DNA from: Echinicola soli | GTDB taxonomy: Bacteria > Bacteroidota > Bacteroidia > Cytophagales > Cyclobacteriaceae | Direction of reading: 5' to 3' | Assembly: GCF_006575665.1 (NCBI RefSeq) | Contig: NZ_CP041253.1 | Location: 4,315,001-4,379,000, forward strand | Length of the DNA stretch: 64,000 bases | Part shown: positions 1-9,125 of the stretch, one piece after another | How the letters are laid out: every line of letters begins with the position of its first letter | Position numbering within the stretch: the first letter of the stretch is position 1 | Made by a program: the position numbers and the translations under genes | Notes under the pieces: model-generated | What the model was told of the DNA's origin: nothing | The model's input: the letters and a program-made list of their open reading frames with translations, nothing else | Database searches by the model: none

Positions 1-360
1 CTGATCGGAAAAACAGGAATGTTAAAGTTCTTTCCTTCTAGCTTCTTTACCCCACCAAGGTCTTTGGCCCACAGGCTTTTTGGAACGGATAAGAAAGAAT
101 TGTTAAACAGTATTTTGGACCTTACCGACACATTATTCACCAAATGGGCAGTAATACAGCTGGTGAAATGGAAAAATAGAAAGAGAATTGAAAATTTAAT
201 TAAAATATCGGGAACCAAAGACAAACTAAACCCTGCTAGCAATATTGATAAAAATACCTACCTTATCGTAAACGGAGAACACTTTATGATCGTTGATAAA
301 GCAGATGAAATAAGTCAACTTATCAATCAACAGTTACCATTACTTTTCACTGACCAATAG
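1..360 (+). CDS. alpha/beta hydrolase, C-terminal part (5' cut by window edge)
   Basis: The reading frame is open from base 1, so the gene begins before the window; the first internal ATG at 19 is unlikely to be the true start. The visible ~119 residues contain a 'ISGTKDKLNP' segment, which in alpha/beta hydrolases carries the catalytic acid region, and 'VNGEHFMIVDKADEIS', which matches the strand-loop bearing the catalytic histidine. The nucleophile region lies outside the window. It precedes another alpha/beta hydrolase by about 55 bp on the same strand, so the two could be co-transcribed. Substrate is unknown. The fold assignment rests only on the C-terminal signature. Confidence 0.6.
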   Translation: MIGKTGMLKFFPSSFFTPPRSLAHRLFGTDKKELLNSILDLTDTLFTKWAVIQLVKWKNRKRIENLIKISGTKDKLNPASNIDKNTYLIVNGEHFMIVDKADEISQLINQQLPLLFTDQ

Positions 361-414
361 ACCCATTATGGTAACCTGGCCTTTAAGAACCATAAAAACC
401 TTGCGGATACCATT

Positions 415-1419
415 ATGAAGACGAACTTGATTTTAGCATTAACCATGTTTTTAGGTGTAACCTACAATGTCTCTGCCCAAAGCGAAGGCCTCAAGTGGCT
501 GGATATTGAACTCTCCAATTACCAATATCCTTATGAAGTTCACACCATCGATCTGGACGTGCAGGAACAACATCTCCACATGGCCTACATGGATGTAAAA
601 CCCAGTAACTATAATGGCAAAAATATCCTCCTGCTGCATGGCAAAAACTTTAATGGAGCCTATTGGGAGACCACCATCGAGGCACTGACCCAGAAAGGAT
701 TCAGGGTCATTGTGCCTGATCAGATCGGCTTTGGCAAAAGCTCCAAACCAAGCCATTTTCATTATACCTTCCAGCAATTGGCCCAAAATACCAAAGCAGT
801 ACTGGACGAGATTGGTGTTGACCAGACCGCAGTACTTGGCCATTCCATGGGCGGTATGTTGGCGACCAGGTTCGCGCTGATGTATCCTGAAATCACCGAA
901 AAGCTGGTCTTGGAAAATCCCATCGGACTGGAGGATTGGAAGCTGAAAGTTCCCTACAAACCTGTGGAATGGTGGTACCAAAATGAACTGAAGAAAGACT
1001 ACGATGCCATCAAAAATTACCAGAAGGAAAGCTACTATGACAATAAATGGAAGCCTGAATACGACGAATGGGTAAATTTACTGGCCGGATGGACCTTTAA
1101 TTCCGACTATGAAACCATCGCTTGGAATGCAGCACTCACCTACGACATGATCTTTACCCAGCCAGTGGTATATGAATTTAAAAATGTCACCGCACCTACA
1201 CTATTGATCATCGGTACCCGTGACAGAACTGCGCTGGGAAAACCATTGGTCACCGAAGAAGTCAGGACGACGATGGGGCTTTATGAAGAGTTAGGCAAAA
1301 AAACACAAAATCGCATACCCGATGCCCAATTGGTGGAAATCGACAACATCGGTCACTTACCACATATCGAAAGTTTCGATCGATTTATCCAGCCACTGGT
1401 TCACTTTCTAAGTGAATAA
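415..1419 (+). CDS. exported alpha/beta fold hydrolase
   Basis: 334 residues beginning with a Sec-type signal peptide (residues ~1-21, ending V-S-A-Q), so the enzyme probably acts in the periplasm. The oxyanion strand 'ILLLHGKNFNGAYW' lies at ~71-84, the nucleophile elbow G-H-S-M-G-G at 142-147 (Ser144), and 'NIGHLPHIE' near the C-terminus supplies the catalytic His. Together these are a complete Ser-Asp-His hydrolase core with a cap insertion after the elbow. Members of this family include epoxide hydrolases, haloperoxidases and esterases; the sequence does not say which reaction is catalysed. It lies 54 bp after another hydrolase on the same strand. Confidence 0.85.
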   Translation: MKTNLILALTMFLGVTYNVSAQSEGLKWLDIELSNYQYPYEVHTIDLDVQEQHLHMAYMDVKPSNYNGKNILLLHGKNFNGAYWETTIEALTQKGFRVIVPDQIGFGKSSKPSHFHYTFQQLAQNTKAVLDEIGVDQTAVLGHSMGGMLATRFALMYPEITEKLVLENPIGLEDWKLKVPYKPVEWWYQNELKKDYDAIKNYQKESYYDNKWKPEYDEWVNLLAGWTFNSDYETIAWNAALTYDMIFTQPVVYEFKNVTAPTLLIIGTRDRTALGKPLVTEEVRTTMGLYEELGKKTQNRIPDAQLVEIDNIGHLPHIESFDRFIQPLVHFLSE

Positions 1420-1563
1420 CACCAATATGCTCAACCTCATTGCCCACAAAGATAATGTTGATTTTTTCACAGAACTCACCAAAACCTAGCCCACTCTGTG
1501 AATTCCGTGTGTTCTGATAGCAATTCAACCTTATGACTTTAATGTAATTCGCTCTATTCCACC

Positions 1564-2811
1564 ATGGCCAACCGCTTTCAAAACACCTTTCGCGCCTTAC
1601 ATTCTTCCAATTATAGGATTTTCATTACAGGCCAAGCCATTTCACGCATTGGAACGTGGATGGAAAGGACGGCTGTGAGTTGGGTAGTATACGAAATGAC
1701 CAACTCCACTTTTATGCTTGGACTTACTGCTTTCGTTTCACAATTTCCATCCTTCCTGTTTTCCTTGTACGGTGGTATTTTGTCAGACAAGTATCCAAGG
1801 CTCAAAATCGTCATGATCACCCAAGTCGCCTCCTTTTTGCAAGCGGCTCTTTTAGCTTTTATCGTGCTAAGTGGAGATACGGAAATATGGCATATTCTGA
1901 CCCTGATCACCCTTTTGGGCATTATAAATGCCTTTGACATTCCTGCCAGGCAATCTCTCCTACATCAGCTGCTCTCCCACCCAGAGGACTTACCAAACGC
2001 CGTAGCACTCAATTCTTCTGTGGTGAATTTAGCAAGGCTGATAGGCCCTGCAATAGCCGGACTGGTGCTGAGTACTTTGGGCGCTGGTATCTGTTTTTCT
2101 CTTAATGCCCTGAGTTATTTGGCAGTAATCGTTTCACTATTATTTCTCCGGCTAACGCCACAACCAAAAAAGGTGAAAAAGCAAAGCAACCTCTCAGAAA
2201 TAAAAGAGACTTTTGCTTACTTAAAGCATCACCCTATCCTCGCCCCTACGATGGTCTACATTGCCGTCATCAGCCTTTTGGTCATTCCATACAATACACT
2301 CTTGCCGGAATTTGCAAAAGAAGTATTTCAGGGAAATGCCCAGACATATGGCTTTATGGTCAGCAGCATTGGTTTAGGGGCATTTTTAGGAACCCTATTT
2401 TTGGCATCCTTGTCCCCTAAAACCAAAAAATCCTGGATTTTGATCATCAATGCGACTATTTTGGGAGGCTCATTGATTGTTTTTTCGATTACCGAGCTGC
2501 TGCCTTTTGCCCTGTTTCTGGCAGTCATAACAGGCTTTACCGGATTGACTCAGTCCACCATATGCCTGACCATCGTCCAGACGGAATCTGATGCGGAGAA
2601 AAGAGGCCAGCTCATCAGCCTGTACGCCATGGCGCTGTTTGGCATGATGCCCTTGGGAAGCTTATTGGTCGGATTGACCTCCAACCACATTGGAAGTTCG
2701 ATCACATTACTGGTCCAAGGATTGATCGCCATAGCCATAGCCTTTTCGTTCTTTCAGTTCCTGAAAAAGAAAAAACTAAAATCAATAGCAAAAAAGGTCG
2801 CTACAGAATAA
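1564..2811 (+). CDS. MFS transporter, DHA3/EntS-like exporter
   Basis: 415 residues with repeated hydrophobic segments consistent with the 12-helix major facilitator fold. The N-terminal 'NYRIFITGQAISRIGTWME' and the loop 'GGILSDKYPRLKIVMITQ' (motif A position between helices 2 and 3) match the EntS/DHA3 drug and siderophore exporter branch. It likely sits in the inner membrane and expels a small molecule using the proton gradient. No siderophore or resistance gene is adjacent, so the substrate cannot be inferred. A ~145-bp gap separates it from the hydrolase upstream. Confidence 0.85.
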   Translation: MANRFQNTFRALHSSNYRIFITGQAISRIGTWMERTAVSWVVYEMTNSTFMLGLTAFVSQFPSFLFSLYGGILSDKYPRLKIVMITQVASFLQAALLAFIVLSGDTEIWHILTLITLLGIINAFDIPARQSLLHQLLSHPEDLPNAVALNSSVVNLARLIGPAIAGLVLSTLGAGICFSLNALSYLAVIVSLLFLRLTPQPKKVKKQSNLSEIKETFAYLKHHPILAPTMVYIAVISLLVIPYNTLLPEFAKEVFQGNAQTYGFMVSSIGLGAFLGTLFLASLSPKTKKSWILIINATILGGSLIVFSITELLPFALFLAVITGFTGLTQSTICLTIVQTESDAEKRGQLISLYAMALFGMMPLGSLLVGLTSNHIGSSITLLVQGLIAIAIAFSFFQFLKKKKLKSIAKKVATE

Positions 2812-2876
2812 GGATATTCATAACCCCATACCTTGAATTCCGTAAAACTACTTAACAGTGTGGAAGAGAAAACACT

Positions 2877-3344
2877 ATGAAAAATAAAAATCAACCTCTT
2901 AATTTTCCTTACGACAAGCTTTCTATTACTTTATAATTTTTCAGTGGCACAGAATATTGATGAAAGCCAGCTAATAGGAAAGTGGAAGCTAAAAAGTTTT
3001 GACACCATCGAAATGATTCGGATGTCTCCGGGATACCAAAGCGTGCCTGAAAACACCCGCAAAGAAATGTACCAGCATATTGACAAACAACTTATTACAC
3101 CATCTACCATTTCACCGGCAAGGACAGTCTGGTGTATACAGACATAGAGGCTGGTAAAGTACTCAAGCGGAGTGCCGTCTATAATATCAGCGGGGAATGC
3201 CTTACGCTAAAGGAATTGGATCGATCTTACAACCGACAAGCTAAAATCATAAATCTGGATGAAGAACCCCTGATTCTTACCCCTAAAGTGGAAGGAAGAG
3301 ATGGAAAGGGAAAGATGGTTTTCAGCAGAATATCAAGGGATTAA
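2877..3344 (+). pseudogene. lipocalin-like exported protein broken by two frameshifts
   Basis: The parts reassemble into one small exported protein. ATG at 2877 is followed by a run of five A; removing one A opens a frame reading a good signal peptide (M-K-I-K-I-N-L-L-I-F-L ... F-S-V-A-Q). That frame continues into 'SQLIGKWKLKSFD' and onward to about 3087. A second one-base shift near 3087-3092 moves the frame to 'YYTIYHFTGKDSLVYTD' and on to the stop at 3342-3344. The opening 'LIGKWKL' and length resemble lipocalin-like proteins of Bacteroidetes. Both shifts lie at or near short A-rich runs, so sequencing error is possible but two in 470 bp favours decay. Confidence 0.65.
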
Positions 3345-3379
3345 TTAAAAAAAAGTGCGCATTTTAAACTTTTAGATAA

Positions 3380-3401
3380 ATTTAATCGTTTACGATATAA
3401 T
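3380..3401 (+). promoter_or_regulatory. putative OhrR/MarR operator upstream of ohr
   Basis: A 22-bp imperfect palindrome has arms ATTTAATCGT and ACGATATAAT around a central TT; 8 of 10 arm positions are complementary. It lies about 38 bp before the preferred ohr start, and a MarR regulator with the OhrR redox cysteine lies 1.1 kb downstream. Assignment to that regulator is inference. Confidence 0.4.
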
Positions 3402-3439
3402 CGCAAATGAATTTAAATCCTAATAGTAAATTTATCATT

Positions 3440-3862
3440 ATGAAAACTCTATTTGAAACTCGTGCTACGGCAGTTGGCGGTAGAAATGGCCATGTAAAAA
3501 GTGAAGATGGCATTTTGGACTTAGACGTCCGTGTTCCCACCGGAATGGGCGGCAATGGCGGTGGATTCACCAATCCGGAACAACTATTTGCTGCAGGCTA
3601 TTCCGCTTGCTTTGACAACGCTATCATCCACGTGGCTGCCATGAAAAAGGTGAAAATACAATCCCAAACCACCGCCACCGTTGGATTGGCCATGACAGAC
3701 GATAAAAGTTATCAATTGACCGTCGCGCTTGATGTAACCATTCAAGGTGCTGATCAGGCCACGGCCGAGGAAATCGTGACCACCGCACACGCGACATGCC
3801 CTTACTCCAATGCCATAAAAGGAAATGTGGATGTAAACATCCATGTAACTACAGAAGCATAA
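3440..3862 (+). CDS. ohr: organic hydroperoxide resistance protein (Ohr/OsmC family)
   Basis: 140 residues from ATG 3440, the usual length for Ohr; an in-frame ATG at 3407 would add 11 residues absent from the family. The two redox cysteines are visible in 'GYSACFDNAI' and 'HATCPYSNA', and the N-terminal 'TRATAVGGRNGHVKSEDG' is typical. Ohr reduces organic and lipid hydroperoxides in the cytoplasm through a Cys-Cys disulfide that lipoylated proteins recycle. A palindrome at 3380-3401 and an OhrR-type regulator at 4509-4952 point to peroxide-inducible expression. Confidence 0.93.
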   Translation: MKTLFETRATAVGGRNGHVKSEDGILDLDVRVPTGMGGNGGGFTNPEQLFAAGYSACFDNAIIHVAAMKKVKIQSQTTATVGLAMTDDKSYQLTVALDVTIQGADQATAEEIVTTAHATCPYSNAIKGNVDVNIHVTTEA

Positions 3863-3929
3863 ATAACATATTTATAAATCAGACTATAAATCAACTACAA
3901 ATTGTCATTTGGGAGAAGATAAAACGAAG

Positions 3930-3983
3930 TAATCCCGTATCCTGAATACGAGATTGCTTCACTCCTTCTTCACTGCGTTTGCC
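3930..3983 (+). repeat. REP-like palindromic element, partial copy
   Basis: This stretch, containing AGATTGCTTCACTCCTT and a TGCGTTTGC end, matches the right half of the complete palindromic element at 56682-56789, including the preceding AATCCCGTAT. The left half is missing. It occupies the gap between ohr and the DoxX gene. A short hairpin follows at about 3984-4000 (CCCCG ... CGGGG). Confidence 0.55.
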
Positions 3984-4023
3984 CCGCTACTATCGGGGAA
4001 GGTTCTTAAGTCGAACTCATGTT

Positions 4024-4470
4024 ATGACACTAACCCCGACCTCCATGACCACCACAACGATCAAAACTTCCCTAGTTCAAAATATCTTTCGCATACTGCT
4101 CGGGCTAAACATGCTCTTTGCGGGTTTCGGGCACATGACCTTTCTGAGGGCTGAATTCCAGGCCCAGGTTCCAGATTGGATGCCCTTTTCAAAAGATTTC
4201 GTTGTACTTGCCTCAGGTGTGGCAGAGATCCTCTTTGGGCTTGGCATGGTCATCGGTACAAAATATAAAGTGCATACAGGACTGGCACTAGCGCTCTTTT
4301 TTGTGGTTATATTCCCTGGTAATATCGCTCAATACATTAATGGCATCAACGCCTTTGGTCTGGATACCGACACTAAAAGATTGGTAAGACTCTTTTTCCA
4401 ACCTGTACTTATCGCCTGGGCACTTTGGAGTAGTGGCGCGTACCAATACTGGATAAAGCGAAAAATCTGA
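4024..4470 (+). CDS. DoxX family integral membrane protein
   Basis: 148 residues from ATG 4024 (ATG 4045 is equally plausible; an earlier ATG at 3979 lies inside a repeat and was rejected). Four hydrophobic segments are visible: 'NIFRILLGLNMLFAGFGH', 'VLASGVAEILFGLGMVIG', 'TGLALALFFVVIFPGNIAQ' and 'FFQPVLIAWALWSSGAY'. The 'LLGLNMLFAGFGHM' opening is characteristic of DoxX-like quinone-interacting or redox-associated membrane proteins. Its position between ohr and an OhrR-type regulator suggests a role in oxidative stress, but no reaction is established. Confidence 0.8.
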   Translation: MTLTPTSMTTTTIKTSLVQNIFRILLGLNMLFAGFGHMTFLRAEFQAQVPDWMPFSKDFVVLASGVAEILFGLGMVIGTKYKVHTGLALALFFVVIFPGNIAQYINGINAFGLDTDTKRLVRLFFQPVLIAWALWSSGAYQYWIKRKI

Positions 4471-4508
4471 TGTAACTTGATTTGACAGATCGAACATAAT
4501 CACTGACA

Positions 4509-4952
4509 ATGGCAAAAACCGAAGATTACTCTAGCCTCAACCTCGAAAATCAGCTTTGCTTCCCTCTCTATGCCGCTTCCCGGCTGATGATAAAAGCCTA
4601 CCAGCCACACTTGAGCAAACTTGACCTGACCTATCCACAGTATTTAGTACTACTGGTGCTTTGGGAGGAAGATTACCTTACCGTAAGTCAGATCTCCCAT
4701 GCCCTGATACTGGAATCCAACACCCTGACCCCACTTTTGAAAAGATTGGAGGAAAAAGATATCTTAAAAAGAACACGGGACAAAGGTGACGAGCGAAAGG
4801 TATTTGTCACCTTGACCTCCCATGGCAAAGCACTGAAGAAAGAAGCTGTTTGCATCCCAACAGCCATTATGAAGAATGTAGATGTTCTGAGCTTGGACGA
4901 GATAAAAGCCCTCTACTACCACCTAGGGAAATTGATCAATCACTTAAAGTAG
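4509..4952 (+). CDS. ohrR: MarR family redox regulator, OhrR type
   Basis: 147 residues with a winged helix-turn-helix: 'LTVSQISHALILESNTLTPLLKRLE' is the recognition region and 'RDKGDERKVFVTLT' the wing. The N-terminal 'NQLCFPLYAASR' places a cysteine at residue 17, the position of the peroxide-sensing Cys in OhrR, with a second Cys near residue 116. OhrR represses ohr until organic peroxide oxidises this Cys. The gene is on the same strand as ohr and the DoxX gene, 38 bp after the latter. The symbol is inferred from the Cys motif and context. Confidence 0.85.
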   Translation: MAKTEDYSSLNLENQLCFPLYAASRLMIKAYQPHLSKLDLTYPQYLVLLVLWEEDYLTVSQISHALILESNTLTPLLKRLEEKDILKRTRDKGDERKVFVTLTSHGKALKKEAVCIPTAIMKNVDVLSLDEIKALYYHLGKLINHLK

Positions 4953-5247
4953 CTGAAAATAGGGAAACCTTCTTCCCGCATTCTTGTGGCTCCTGATATT
5001 TCTGCAAATCACGAAAAATATATCAGCGGAAACTCCCCCCAACTTTCCCACTTTATCCCTAGCCTTTCCTATTGTGCCCTATGTGATTACCAACAAACCA
5101 GCTCCCAAAGGATAACCCTGTAGATGGTCTTGAGTTAAAAACTCAATGTTCGTGGTTCCGCAGCACAGCTGTCTGAACAACAGGAGCACAATGGCACATG
5201 GTTTAAAGTTTCACGTCCATATCTCAAGACTACCTACTAAATACTCA

Positions 5248-6756
5248 TCAATCCACTCTGTTCAGTACAGAATCAGGGAAGTATTTATTGGTCAGGGCCA
5301 CCATTTCATCACCTTTTACAAACATGCTAATGTCAATTTCATTGGTATGTTTGACCCCACAAGCACCCAATAATTCCAGTACGGCATGCATCGTATTGTG
5401 GTGGAAGTTAAATACCCTTTCTGCTTTATCCTCTACTACAAGACCTTTTACAAGCATTTTATTCTGGGTAGCCACACCTGTTGGGCAATCGTTGGTATTG
5501 CAGCGGAGGGCTTGGATGCAGCCCACAGTAAACATAAAGGCACGTGCGGAATTACACATATCAGCTCCCAACGCACGCATCCTCAAGATGGAAAAAGCCG
5601 TCAGCACTTTGCCACTGGCAATTACCTTGATTTCTTGCCGCAGCCCAAATTTCTCCAAGGTCCTGTTTACAAAAATCAAGGCTGGCTCCAGCGGAATGCC
5701 CACCGAATCGGAAAACTCCAAAGGAGCCGCTCCTGTACCTCCTTCTGCCCCATCCACCGTGATAAAATCAGGCACCACTCCACTCTTTTTCATGACTGCA
5801 CAAAGGTCTATAAACTCTTCAGTCCTTCCCACGCACAACTTGAATCCTATCGGCTTACCATCGCTAAGTTCCCTTAATTCACTGATAAATCTGATAAGGC
5901 CTTCTGGATCAGAAAACTTCCGATGACTGGGAGGTGACACGATAGTCGTATGGGGCTTTACACCTCTGATTTTAGCAATTTCTGGCGTGTTTTTCTCTCC
6001 AGGAAGAACCCCGCCATGGCCTGGCTTGGCACCTTGGGAGATTTTGATTTCTATCATCTTTACCTGCTCATGTGCTGCTCTCTGCTTGAATTTTTCCGGA
6101 TCAAAATTTCCATCCTCAGTACGACAGCCAAAGTAACCGGTACCTATCTGCCAGACAAGGTCTCCACCGCCTTCCATGTGGTAAGGAGAAAGCCCTCCTT
6201 CCCCTGTATTATGATAAAAGTGCCCTTTTTTGGCACCTCGGTTAAGGGCCATGATGGCATTTTTGCTCAATGAGCCAAAACTCATCGCTGAAACATTCAA
6301 AATCGAGGCACTGTAGGGATGCTTGCAAGCCTTGCTGCCGACAATCACCCTGGGAATCTCTGATACCGGCGGTGTAGCATAAATCGAATGCCGGATGGCT
6401 TCGTAGTTTTCTCCTGTGATTTCCAGCTGCGTTCCAAAGGGATGCGTGTCATTTACATTCTTGGCCCTTCTATAAACCAATGCCCGATGGTTGCGGCTAA
6501 AAGGTTTGCCATCAGTGGTCCTCTCGATAAAATACTGTTGGATTTCTGGTGAAATCATCTCAAAAAAATACCTGAAATAACCCAAAATCGGAAAATTCCT
6601 TAAAATCGTATGGCGCTTCTGAAAACGATTATAAATACCAATAATGGCTATGGGACCAATGATGAGAAAAGCCCAAACCCATTGCTCATAATAGTACGTC
6701 AGAATAGCAAAGAAAACGACAAGGATAATGGTGATATTATAAAAAAGATAGCGCAT
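5248..6756 (-). CDS. FMN-binding glutamate synthase family protein
   Basis: 502 residues. Two N-terminal hydrophobic segments (~3-23 and ~27-44) anchor the protein; the rest resembles the FMN-binding synthase barrel of glutamate synthase. Recognisable parts are 'NVSAMSFGSLSKNAI', 'HNTGEGGLSPYHMEGGGDLVWQIGTGYFG', 'QGAKPGHGGVLPG', 'FITVDGAEGGTGAAP' and 'CPTGVATQ'. The glutaminase domain of GltB is absent. Stand-alone proteins of this type are common and their physiological reaction is poorly defined. It is monocistronic, with 315 bp of non-coding DNA on its upstream side. Confidence 0.88.
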   Translation of the reverse strand: MRYLFYNITIILVVFFAILTYYYEQWVWAFLIIGPIAIIGIYNRFQKRHTILRNFPILGYFRYFFEMISPEIQQYFIERTTDGKPFSRNHRALVYRRAKNVNDTHPFGTQLEITGENYEAIRHSIYATPPVSEIPRVIVGSKACKHPYSASILNVSAMSFGSLSKNAIMALNRGAKKGHFYHNTGEGGLSPYHMEGGGDLVWQIGTGYFGCRTEDGNFDPEKFKQRAAHEQVKMIEIKISQGAKPGHGGVLPGEKNTPEIAKIRGVKPHTTIVSPPSHRKFSDPEGLIRFISELRELSDGKPIGFKLCVGRTEEFIDLCAVMKKSGVVPDFITVDGAEGGTGAAPLEFSDSVGIPLEPALIFVNRTLEKFGLRQEIKVIASGKVLTAFSILRMRALGADMCNSARAFMFTVGCIQALRCNTNDCPTGVATQNKMLVKGLVVEDKAERVFNFHHNTMHAVLELLGACGVKHTNEIDISMFVKGDEMVALTNKYFPDSVLNRVD

Positions 6757-7072
6757 AATTTTGGTATTTATTATTTAATCTGACACCTTGGCCAAGTATT
6801 TTATATTAACAAATGACCTGTTAAATTCAATAGGTTTAAATATAAGCTTTTTGAATCATGCGAAAAACTATTTAATACCCTAAACCATCAAATCAGCAAA
6901 AGGTTTTGGGCACTATAATAAACCTAGCTGGTTTTAGCCTAAAAGTTACTAGAAAGTAGTATGTTGGGTACAGGATTGTTTCGTCATACTTCTCCTTCTC
7001 ACAATGACAGTTTCATGAAGGCATAGCCCATCGGAAAGTTATTTTTTCATGCTAAGGTATTAAGCCGCCCGT
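6757..7072. other. intergenic region without recognised features
   Basis: This 316-bp gap lies between the start of the glutamate-synthase-like gene and the end of the YheT-like gene, both on the minus strand. It is AT-rich near 6770-6900 and presumably holds the promoter of the former. I found no convincing ORF, repeat or terminator. Confidence 0.5.
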
Positions 7073-8038
7073 CTACTTCGAATCCAAAAACTCCAGCAAC
7101 CGTCGTTCTACCCAGGTAAATTCCTGCCCTTTGACGGCAAACCCCGTATGTCCACCTCTTTTAGGCATTTCCAGATAGATCATTTCGTGCAGAGCGGACA
7201 GTTCCACTGGATAGCATCGGTCGATCAGCAGTGGATCGTTCTGGGCATTGACAATGAGCGTAGGAATGGATATCTCCTCCATCCAATTGTCTGGGCTTAC
7301 CTGATGATAAAAATCACTGGCATCCTTAAAACCATGTAACTTGGCGGTAAAATGATCATCAAACGTATCAAAATCACTTACCTTCTGCAGTAGAGCTTCG
7401 TCAATGATGCCTGGAAACTGTTTGGCTTTATTGGCCATTTTTACCTTTAACTTGGCGAGGAATTTATTTTTGTAGAAGATATTAACAGGAAAACGTAAGG
7501 TAGCTGCACTGTCCGGTAAATTGCAAGGAGTGCTATAAACCGCGGCCTTTTTTATCTGCTCAGGTAGGTTGTTTCCTTCTTCGCCTAGGTATTTGAGTGT
7601 TTGAGCTCCCCCCATACTGATCCCTGCAAGGTAAATTTCCTCGTACTCCTCAGTAGCCAACACATGCTTAATGACAGTTTTCAAGTCATGCGATGCTCCA
7701 TGATGGTAAAGTACTTGCTGAAGGTTCATTTCACCACTGCACGAGCGATTGTTCCAAGCCAATGCATCTACCTGATGATCGTTAAACAATTTCACCAGAC
7801 CAGTGACATAGTGTCTTTCAGAGCTTCCTTCCAGCCCATGGGAAATAATCAGGAGTTTTTTGCTCCCTGTTTTACTCCAGTCCAAGTCCAAAAAATCCCT
7901 GTCAGGCGTACCAATCCGCTCACGCTGGTATACGACACCAGTGATCTTCCGAAACACACTGGGTAAAATGGTTTCGAAATGGCCATTAAAGTAATGTATT
8001 GGTGGACCGGGATAGGTAGATTGTTTTATTAAAGGCAT
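7073..8038 (-). CDS. YheT-like alpha/beta hydrolase
   Basis: 321 residues, close to the E. coli YheT length. The N-terminal 'HFETILPSVFRKITGVVYQRERI' and 'DFLDLDWSKTGSKKLLIISHGLEGSSERHY' are typical of the YheT/ABHD1-3 family. The nucleophile elbow is A-G-I-S-M-G-G, the acid lies in 'NAQNDPLL' and the histidine in 'KRGGHTGFA'. It is cytosolic with no signal peptide. Eukaryotic relatives are lipid hydrolases; the bacterial substrate is not established. It stands alone, flanked by a dispersed repeat upstream. Confidence 0.88.
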   Translation of the reverse strand: MPLIKQSTYPGPPIHYFNGHFETILPSVFRKITGVVYQRERIGTPDRDFLDLDWSKTGSKKLLIISHGLEGSSERHYVTGLVKLFNDHQVDALAWNNRSCSGEMNLQQVLYHHGASHDLKTVIKHVLATEEYEEIYLAGISMGGAQTLKYLGEEGNNLPEQIKKAAVYSTPCNLPDSAATLRFPVNIFYKNKFLAKLKVKMANKAKQFPGIIDEALLQKVSDFDTFDDHFTAKLHGFKDASDFYHQVSPDNWMEEISIPTLIVNAQNDPLLIDRCYPVELSALHEMIYLEMPKRGGHTGFAVKGQEFTWVERRLLEFLDSK

Positions 8039-8170
8039 GGAAATTTCACTCTGTATTGCCTGACAAAGTAAAGGGTATTAGACTGATGGAGCAACAAACT
8101 TTTCAAAAAGAAATCATATTGAAAAATAGCGTTAAATTCGAATAGGTAAGCATCCGAATAACAATAATTA

Positions 8171-8583
8171 AGGATCAATCAATATTTCTGGGGGCGGGAG
8201 AAGATTTATATTCATTTGGTAGGTCGCCACAAAGTCGCCAAGACACGAAGTTTTTTGTAGGCGGATTCCAAATTTCATGGAAAACAAACAGCTTTGGGTC
8301 TTAGAATCTTTGTGGCAAAAAAACAAAAAGGAAATCCTATTAAAATAAAGGGATTCATGCCCTCAACTTTTTCGCTTGCCTCCTTTTTAGCACATTTTGA
8401 GGACCAAGCAATATTTCTGGAAGATGAGAGATTTCCAGGTGGTTTTGGTAAGCATATTTCTCTTTAATTTAGCAATAGTAATGCGTGCTCCAGTATAAAA
8501 AAATCAGCGTAAATCTTATTAATCTGCATCATCTGCGTGCTATCGAAACCAACCCTAATCCCCCCAGCATTTCCGCTTGATCC
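8171..8583 (+). repeat. long dispersed repeat, copy 1 (~410 bp)
   Basis: This non-coding block recurs, in the same orientation, at 56344-56896 and 60883-61287. Each copy begins near GATCAA-GCAATATTTCTGG and contains a second GACCAAGCAATATTTCTGG about 240 bp later, so the unit has an internal direct repeat. It ends with CTGCGTGCTATCGAAACC, CCCTAATCCCCCCA and a TTGATCC-type end. Short ORFs within it are not conserved in length between copies. No transposase or terminal inverted repeat was found. Confidence 0.75.
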
Positions 8584-8754
8584 ATAATTAATAGTAGTGT
8601 TGAAGAATATATATTATCCTTAAAAACCACTTAGGTCTGATTTGACATCCTCAAATTCAACCTAAGAGACCAGAAGAAGTAAAGGGTAAAAAGAGTAGTC
8701 AAAGGGGGGAATAATAATCATAGAAATATATAAGGATAAGTCGATCCGGCTGAC

Positions 8755-9123
8755 TTACTCATTCATTTCATGGATCTCGCGAAGCAATTCATCAATTACC
8801 TTTAAAAACTGCTCGTGGTGGACATTGATTTTTTCCTCCAATTCATCATGACGGATAATTTGTTTTCCTTCATCCAGTACTTGACTGAGATTTCGTAATT
8901 CGAAGATGGTAACAGTAGGCCTTACCTTATGTCTGGCTTGGTGCAGCAAGTCCTCATCTCGCTGGGCCATGGCTTCTTCATATCTATCCTTTAGTTCTTC
9001 TACCGAACTCGCGATAGCTTGAAGCAGCTCCTTCTGAAATTCCATATCTCCTTCTGACATTTCATGGACTTTATCCATGTTGATATTCCTGCTTTTAATC
9101 ATGTTAGGCATGGTGTTGATCAT
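8755..9123 (-). CDS. solitary HPt (histidine phosphotransfer) domain protein
   Basis: 122 residues, nearly all predicted helical. The segment 'HQARHKVRPTVTIFELRNL' matches the HPt phosphorylation helix (H-x-x-K/R, then hydrophobic positions and a loop), with His65 the likely phosphoacceptor. HPt proteins relay phosphate between hybrid kinases and response regulators; none is encoded nearby, so the partner is unknown. It starts 2 bp after the flavoprotein gene upstream, so the two are probably co-transcribed. In-frame ATGs at residues 5, 8 and 16 leave the start uncertain. Confidence 0.65.
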   Translation of the reverse strand: MINTMPNMIKSRNINMDKVHEMSEGDMEFQKELLQAIASSVEELKDRYEEAMAQRDEDLLHQARHKVRPTVTIFELRNLSQVLDEGKQIIRHDELEEKINVHHEQFLKVIDELLREIHEMNE

Positions 9124-9125
9124 AG

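Noticed and set aside
451..981. 176-residue minus-strand ORF within the first hydrolase gene.
   Set aside because: It is antisense to a hydrolase whose catalytic motifs are intact on the plus strand.
5146..5373. 75-residue plus-strand ORF after the OhrR gene.
   Set aside because: It overlaps the conserved 3' end of the glutamate-synthase-like gene and shows no domain or plausible start context.
5288..5926. 212-residue plus-strand ORF within the glutamate-synthase-like gene.
   Set aside because: It is antisense to conserved FMN-domain motifs and has no recognisable domain.
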